This document shows positions 58,742 to 62,483 of a stretch of 62,483 nt of DNA, one piece after another. Each line of letters begins with the position of its first letter. The first letter of the stretch is position 1. A program made the translations under genes and the position numbers. The notes beneath the pieces are model-generated. The model was given only the letters and a program-made list of their open reading frames with translations, was not told where the DNA came from and did no database searches. The stretch covers positions 1 to 62,483 of the forward strand of contig NZ_JAIETD010000063.1 in the NCBI RefSeq assembly GCF_019745455.1, in the 5' to 3' direction. The stretch is from Methylobacterium sp. GTDB lineage: Bacteria; Pseudomonadota; Alphaproteobacteria; Rhizobiales; Beijerinckiaceae.

Positions 58742-58758
58742 TAGCATTTGTTATGCCA
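58742..58758 (-). promoter_or_regulatory. Sigma54-like (-24/-12) promoter of glnII
   Basis: Minus-strand TGGCATAACAAATGCTA: GG and GC are separated by exactly 10 bases, matching TGGCAC-N5-TTGCW at most positions. It would start transcription near 58733, about 70 bases before the glnII ATG. In rhizobia glnII is a known RpoN/NtrC target, which supports the call. No clear NtrC site was recognised upstream. The sequence is also a rough palindrome. Confidence 0.65.
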
Positions 58759-58883
58759 GAGGGGTTGGAGCGACGCGGCCGTGGTAACAGGTCAAACCAT
58801 GCCTCGGGCCTTGCCACGCGGCGGCCCATGCCTCTCGGGAGTCCGTTCGAGTGCACGCTTGGATGGATGGGGAAGGAGGCGCC

Positions 58884-59975
58884 TCAGCCGCCCCTGGCCG
58901 AGCGTCCAGCCATGCCGTATCGGCGTCCATTCGCGGGCGGTCCGTCCTGACCATTTCCGGCCACCACGACGAGGCGCCGGATCTCACCGCGAAGGTACGC
59001 CTGGAGGAAGCGATGGTAATCGCGGAACACGACGCAACCGTTCGAGGCGCCGCTCGGACCAAGCATGTAGGTATGGGCGAGGAGGCCGACCCGTCCGTGG
59101 ATCGCCGCCGGACCGCCAACCGGGTTGAGGCGGATTGCCCGCACTCCATGGAAGAGGGCCTCGCGCTCTCGTAGGTCGTAGATGCCCGGCGGCGTCGAAC
59201 CCCGCATGGTGAGATGGACGTTGCGCGGATTATCCATGCTGGGCCCAAGGCCGGAATGAGCCTCGAGCACCTCGCCGCTGGGGAGCGTCACCCGCTGGGC
59301 GGTGATGTCGTAGACCGCGGTTCCCGCCATATCGCTCGGAACTGGCGCGGGCACGAGCCGCGAGCGACGCGAATCCTCCGGCGCCGGGTCGACGGCAGCG
59401 TAGCCGAGAGCCGAGGGAGCGGGCGAATCTCCGAAGATGCGGTCGAACAGGGACGGCTCCTCCGACCGGGCGGCGCGGAAGACGCTCTGCGTCGAGGGCA
59501 TGACCGGGCGGCGCGTCAGCCGGGCGGTGACCGTGACCGGCTCGCGCCGGAATTCCGGCGGCCGTGGCACCGGGAGCGGAATGGGTAAGGGAACGGAGAC
59601 GGCGAGTTGCTCGGGCTCGCTTAAGGTCGGCTTCTGCGCTTCAGCCGATCGGGGCTCTATCGGCTGAGCTGCCGGAGCAGGCAGATGGAATCCGGGCGAT
59701 AGTGGCGTGGACAGGACGGCGCGAGAGCCTTCGCCTCCGAGGATAGGCGAAGGATCGAGCATCCAAGCGTGGTCGGCCGGGACGGATCGGGTAAGTGCTG
59801 CCTCGGGGGCAGTTGCGACGCTTTCGGGTGCGTGCGGCTCCGTCCGATCCTGGCCGGCGATTTGTGCACCCAAGAGGGTGAGGGTCACCAGGGAGACGCC
59901 GAGTATTGCCCGATTGCGGCGGCGGCGGCGTTCCAGCCGAGGGTAGCGGCTTGAGCGAAGCGCGACAAAGGTCAT
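58884..59975 (-). CDS. DUF2778 (Tlde1-like, L,D-transpeptidase-fold) membrane-anchored protein
   Basis: 363 residues. A basic N-terminus and one membrane helix (AILGVSLVTLTLLGAQIAG, about 23-41) precede a long Pro-rich linker (about 45-210). The C-terminal DUF2778 domain (about 218-338) has VYDITAQRVTLPSGEVLEAHSG, TPPGIYDLREREALFHGVRAIRL, His293 in AAIHGRVG and Cys314 in GASNGCVVFRDY. The His and Ser-Asn-Gly-Cys pair is the catalytic pattern of this L,D-transpeptidase-like family, whose Salmonella member Tlde1 attacks peptidoglycan. Here no type VI secretion or immunity genes are near, so a housekeeping role on the cell wall in the periplasm is more likely than toxicity. Confidence 0.8.
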   Translation of the reverse strand: MTFVALRSSRYPRLERRRRRNRAILGVSLVTLTLLGAQIAGQDRTEPHAPESVATAPEAALTRSVPADHAWMLDPSPILGGEGSRAVLSTPLSPGFHLPAPAAQPIEPRSAEAQKPTLSEPEQLAVSVPLPIPLPVPRPPEFRREPVTVTARLTRRPVMPSTQSVFRAARSEEPSLFDRIFGDSPAPSALGYAAVDPAPEDSRRSRLVPAPVPSDMAGTAVYDITAQRVTLPSGEVLEAHSGLGPSMDNPRNVHLTMRGSTPPGIYDLREREALFHGVRAIRLNPVGGPAAIHGRVGLLAHTYMLGPSGASNGCVVFRDYHRFLQAYLRGEIRRLVVVAGNGQDGPPANGRRYGMAGRSARGG

Positions 59976-60267
59976 CGGAACCCTACTCGATACACATGTC
60001 CCGCTTAGGCCGCCTTTGGCCAGCCGAATCCGCGCGGACGCATCGCGCGCCGGACACGGAATCGGTAGTTGCCGTCGAGGGAGGGAATGACGTTCTGCGG
60101 CTTCGAGTAAGCGCCGACTTGGTTAATCTTGCCTGAAGCGGTCCACCGCGATTCTACGGCAAACGCGGCGAAGATGGCCCGATTCGAGCCAAGGATTGGG
60201 TTCTCGAACGACCTTTCGGGTGTTGCTCACGACAGCGGTCTCAGCCTGCAATCGGTTTCGTCAGGGT

Positions 60268-60699
60268 TCAAGAAGCGCTCTTCCAGACCGCGATGCCGTG
60301 CTGCAGGACCATTCCGGCAAGCATCGCAAAGACGAACACGATGACCGGCAAGGCGCCTGTCGAGAGCGCCGCCACGGCCGGCCCGGGGCAGAGGCCGGCG
60401 AGCCCCCAGCCGATCCCGAACAGAGCGGAACCGAGAACGAGGGGCGGATCGATCCGGCGGTTCGACGGCACCTCGAAGCGGCCGCCGAAGGCCGGGCGCG
60501 GCATGCGGCGAACGGTGAGGTAGCCGATCGCCGACACGGTGACGGCGCCGGCGAGCACCGCCATCAGGCTCGGGTCCCAGCGTCCCGTCACGTCGAGAAA
60601 GCCGCGCACCCTGACCGGGTCGAGCATGCCCGAGAGCGACAGCCCGAAGCCGAAGACGAGCCCGGAGGCAAGGGCGGAGAGGAGGCGGGCCGGGCTCAC
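60268..60699 (-). CDS. YeeE/YedE-family membrane protein (DUF6691, PmpB-like)
   Basis: 143 residues with four or five hydrophobic helices (LASGLVFGFGLSLSGML, VLAGAVTVSAIGYLTV, ALFGIGWGLAGLCPGPAVAALS, VFVFAMLAGMVLQHG). The Cys in GLAGLCPGPA is the conserved family cysteine of sulfur-compound transporters. It overlaps the end of a second half-transporter gene (60696-60699), so the two are the usual split YeeE/YedE pair. It probably moves thiosulfate or another reduced sulfur species. Confidence 0.85.
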   Translation of the reverse strand: MSPARLLSALASGLVFGFGLSLSGMLDPVRVRGFLDVTGRWDPSLMAVLAGAVTVSAIGYLTVRRMPRPAFGGRFEVPSNRRIDPPLVLGSALFGIGWGLAGLCPGPAVAALSTGALPVIVFVFAMLAGMVLQHGIAVWKSAS

Positions 60700-61121
60700 G
60701 AGGCGGTCCCCATCAGGGCGACGGTGGCCATCCCGCTGGCGATGAAGGTGCCGACCGCAACGATCGAGCGTGGCGAGAGCCTAGCAAGTCCGGCGACGCC
60801 GTGCCCGCTGGTGCAGCCCGAACCGAGGCGGCTTCCGAACCCGACGAACATCCCGGCGATGGCCAGCATGGGCAGCGAGGCTTCGATCCGCATCACGGGC
60901 CAAGCCCCCGTCGCGACGGCAAAGAGCGGCGGCCCGAACAGGAGACCGATCACGAAGGCGATGTCGGCGAGGCGCCGCTCACCGCGATCCCGCGCCAGTC
61001 CGGCAACGAGGCCGCTGATACCCGCGATCCGGCCGTTGAGCAGGAGCAGCATCGCGGTCGACAGCCCGATGAGGAGCCCGCCCGCGAGGGACGGCAGGAA
61101 GGAGCTCAAGACCGCGCTCAT
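60696..61121 (-). CDS. YeeE/YedE-family membrane protein (PmpA-like)
   Basis: 141 residues from the ATG at 61121. Membrane helices FLPSLAGGLLIGLSTAMLLLLNG, LADIAFVIGLLFGPPLFAVA and LPMLAIAGMFVGFGSRLGSGCTSGHGVAGLARLSPRS, the last with the conserved Cys of the SGCTSGHGV motif. It is the first half of the split transporter pair. Its start overlaps the stop of the decayed Blh-like gene (ATGA at 61118-61121), so the three once formed one sulfur-related operon. Confidence 0.85.
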   Translation of the reverse strand: MSAVLSSFLPSLAGGLLIGLSTAMLLLLNGRIAGISGLVAGLARDRGERRLADIAFVIGLLFGPPLFAVATGAWPVMRIEASLPMLAIAGMFVGFGSRLGSGCTSGHGVAGLARLSPRSIVAVGTFIASGMATVALMGTAS

Positions 61122-61447
61122 GACGTCTCCTCGGCCTGCTTCGGCGCGTGCTGGTTCAACCATGTGGAGGCGCCAGTCAGATCGAACCCGAGATCGGCAC
61201 CATAGGCCAGCACATCCTCCCAACGCATCCGTCCATCGAGAACTTCGCCGAGTACGTGAAGAGTGAGGGAGCGCGTACCGCCGCGACAATGGGCGAGGAC
61301 GGGCGCAGGCGCGGTTTCGACGACATCCCTGATACGCACGACATCCTCGCTTTTGATTTTACCTCCGGTGACCGGAAGGTCTCCATTGGCGAGCCCGGCG
61401 CCCCAGGCGGCGACGCGTTCGGCCGCGGAACCCGGCTGTGCCGCTTT
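61118..61447 (-). pseudogene. N-terminally truncated TIGR01244/Blh sulfurtransferase domain
   Basis: The frame from about 61447 to 61118 reads PGSAAERVAAWGAGLANG, DLPVTGGKIKSEDVVRIRD, then APVLAHCRGGTRSL and a C-terminal helix region. This is the second half of the phosphatase-like Blh/TIGR01244 domain with its Cys loop (HCRGGTRS) intact. The first half (the NRPDGE region) is absent: an in-frame TAA lies at 61450-61448 and nothing recognisable continues in other frames upstream. The only usable start, a GTG at 61339, would yield 73 residues. I read it as a remnant; a short functional protein cannot be excluded. Confidence 0.65.
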
Positions 61448-61701
61448 TTACAGTGGCCCGGAGCAATATTCCTCCATGAAACGGGACCACCAGAGGAACC
61501 TTCATCGAAGCCCGCTCCAACCGGTGGCGCGTGACCGGGCGATCATCGAACGAATGGGCGTTTCGGCAAACCAAGGTTTCTGGGAAGATCGGAACGCGAT
61601 GTCCGCCTGCGGACGTTCGTAGAACCGGGCGTGTCACCCTGCGTTGAGGACAGCGACCGCGACGGAGCCGATCCGGATCCTGTAAATAGGGGCGTGAGAA
61701 A
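61448..61701. other. Gap of about 250 bp with no supported gene
   Basis: No gene is supported here. It contains a small hairpin GTCCGC-CT-GCGGAC (61601-61614) and the leader of murQ, with GGGGCGTGAG just before the ATG at 61702. The missing half of the Blh domain is not found here. Confidence 0.5.
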
Positions 61702-62412
61702 ATGCACACCGAGGCTTCCGGAGATCGTTACGTCGACCTCGACGCCTGGGGAAGCCTCGACATCCTCCATACGCTTTGGGAAGGCCAACTCGCGGCGGCC
61801 GCCGCCATCGGTCCAGCTCTCCGTGCAATCGCAGCGGCTGCTGAAGATGCGGAGTCCCGCCTGCGCGGAGATGGGCGTCTCGTTTATGTCGGAGCGGGGA
61901 CTTCGGCTCGCATCGGAGTCCAGGATGGCGTGGAGCTACCACCCACCTTCAATTGGCCTGAAGAGCGGCTCAGATTCGGCATCGCTGGTGGCGACAGTGC
62001 GATTTTGCGATCTGTGGAAGGCGCAGAAGACTCAACGGATGAAGCGGTGGCGTGGATCGCAGATGCTGAAATCGGGCCAGATGACGTTGTCATCGGGCTT
62101 TCAGCCAGTGGCACAACGCCGTTCACGCTCGCAGCTTTGCAGAGTGCTCGCGCTCGTGGTGCATTGACCATTGGGGTCGCCAATAACCCCGACACTCCAA
62201 TCCTCCAGAACTGCGCTCATCCGATTTTAGTGGCTACTGGCGAGGAGGGTATCGCCGGCTCTACGCGGATGAAGGCAGGAACGGCGCAGAAGATCGTGCT
62301 GAACCTACTGTCGACCCTGATCATGATCCGGCTTGGCCACGTCTATCGCGGACGGATGATTGCGATGCGTGCGACGAACCAGAAGCTGAGGGCTCGGGGC
62401 ATCGCAAGGTAG
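61702..62412 (+). CDS. murQ: N-acetylmuramic acid 6-phosphate etherase MurQ, C-terminally short
   Basis: 236 residues with the SIS-domain etherase core: DGRLVYVGAGTSARIGVQDGVELPPTF, GIAGGDSAILRSVEGAEDS (catalytic Glu region), LSASGTTPFTLAAL and GSTRMKAGTAQKIVLNLLST. It cleaves the lactyl ether of MurNAc-6-P in wall recycling. Usual MurQ is about 300 residues; this one stops just after MRATNQKLRARG, so the C-terminal helical domain (about 60 residues) is missing and no other frame continues it before the window ends. Base composition is visibly lower in GC (about 55% in the stretch I counted, 61981-62040) than its neighbours. It may be transferred, decaying, or a genuinely short form. Confidence 0.82.
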   Translation: MHTEASGDRYVDLDAWGSLDILHTLWEGQLAAAAAIGPALRAIAAAAEDAESRLRGDGRLVYVGAGTSARIGVQDGVELPPTFNWPEERLRFGIAGGDSAILRSVEGAEDSTDEAVAWIADAEIGPDDVVIGLSASGTTPFTLAALQSARARGALTIGVANNPDTPILQNCAHPILVATGEEGIAGSTRMKAGTAQKIVLNLLSTLIMIRLGHVYRGRMIAMRATNQKLRARGIAR

Positions 62413-62483
62413 CGTCCGCGGACGAGGTGTAAATTCGAGGACCGCTTTGGCGGGGATTGGGGTGGCCATCGGGCCATGCGGCT

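Noticed and set aside
58884..59975. Type VI effector with immunity gene
   Set aside because: The DUF2778 domain is shared with an effector family, but no secretion genes or small immunity gene adjoin it and it has its own membrane anchor.

Overview
The window is 62.5 kb of dense, high-GC bacterial DNA. Gene content and protein style fit an alphaproteobacterium of the Hyphomicrobiales, most likely a Methylobacterium or close relative. Supporting features are a eukaryotic-type glutamine synthetase (GlnII) behind a sigma54-like promoter, a Tol operon preceded by ruvB and ybgC, a DUF2778 L,D-transpeptidase-like protein, a PleC/DivJ-type histidine kinase, and GC-rich intergenic hairpin repeats. 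The genus is an inference; no rRNA or other marker confirms it. I see no phage, transposase, CRISPR array or tRNA.

Layout. 1-7.1 kb: Flp pilin, DUF3072 protein, ilvE, a MarR / OmpR-type regulator / EnvZ-type kinase operon with a palindrome at its start, and an orphan GAF-PAS hybrid kinase. 7.1-15.7 kb: a multi-hairpin repeat, an RND efflux pair, a diguanylate cyclase with a degenerate receiver, several very small genes (including an AT-rich promoter driving overlapping genes of 57 and 107 codons, then a 51-codon membrane peptide), and crcB. 15.7-25.9 kb: a PaoABC-like molybdenum aldehyde oxidoreductase, an M20 dipeptidase, and a YhaN/YhaO (SbcCD-like) pair. 25.9-33 kb: a secreted trypsin-like protease, ruvB, a ParD antitoxin with a wrecked ParE, then ybgC-tolQRAB without pal. 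33-39.6 kb: dgcA/dgcN (D-glutamate catabolism), a RelBE-type toxin-antitoxin pair, a zeta-type GST, an NDH-2 dehydrogenase and an O-antigen ligase-like protein.

39.7-49.8 kb is the front half of the division/cell-wall cluster, on the minus strand: rnpB, rsmH, ftsL, ftsI, murE, [brnT-brnA], murF, mraY, murD. A BrnTA toxin-antitoxin module sits between murE and murF and is joined to murF by an ATGA overlap. mraZ is absent upstream, and the cluster stops after murD (no ftsW, murG, murC). 49.9-62.4 kb: csaA, gloA, pepN, a PleC/DivJ-like kinase, glsA facing glnII (opposing glutamine reactions), a DUF2778 protein, a YeeE/YedE sulfur-transport pair with a decayed Blh sulfurtransferase domain, and a C-terminally short, lower-GC murQ.

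Two themes recur. The first is envelope biology: Tol, Mur/Fts, DgcNA, MurQ and an L,D-transpeptidase-like protein. The second is small toxin-antitoxin modules lodged inside housekeeping operons. Three occur within about 16 kb; two use start/stop overlaps that tie them to the next housekeeping gene, and one of those two has decayed. The best candidates for follow-up are the brnTA-murF coupling, the parD/parE remnant joined to ybgC, the small-gene cluster at 14.4-15.2 kb, and the pseudo-receiver GGEEF protein.
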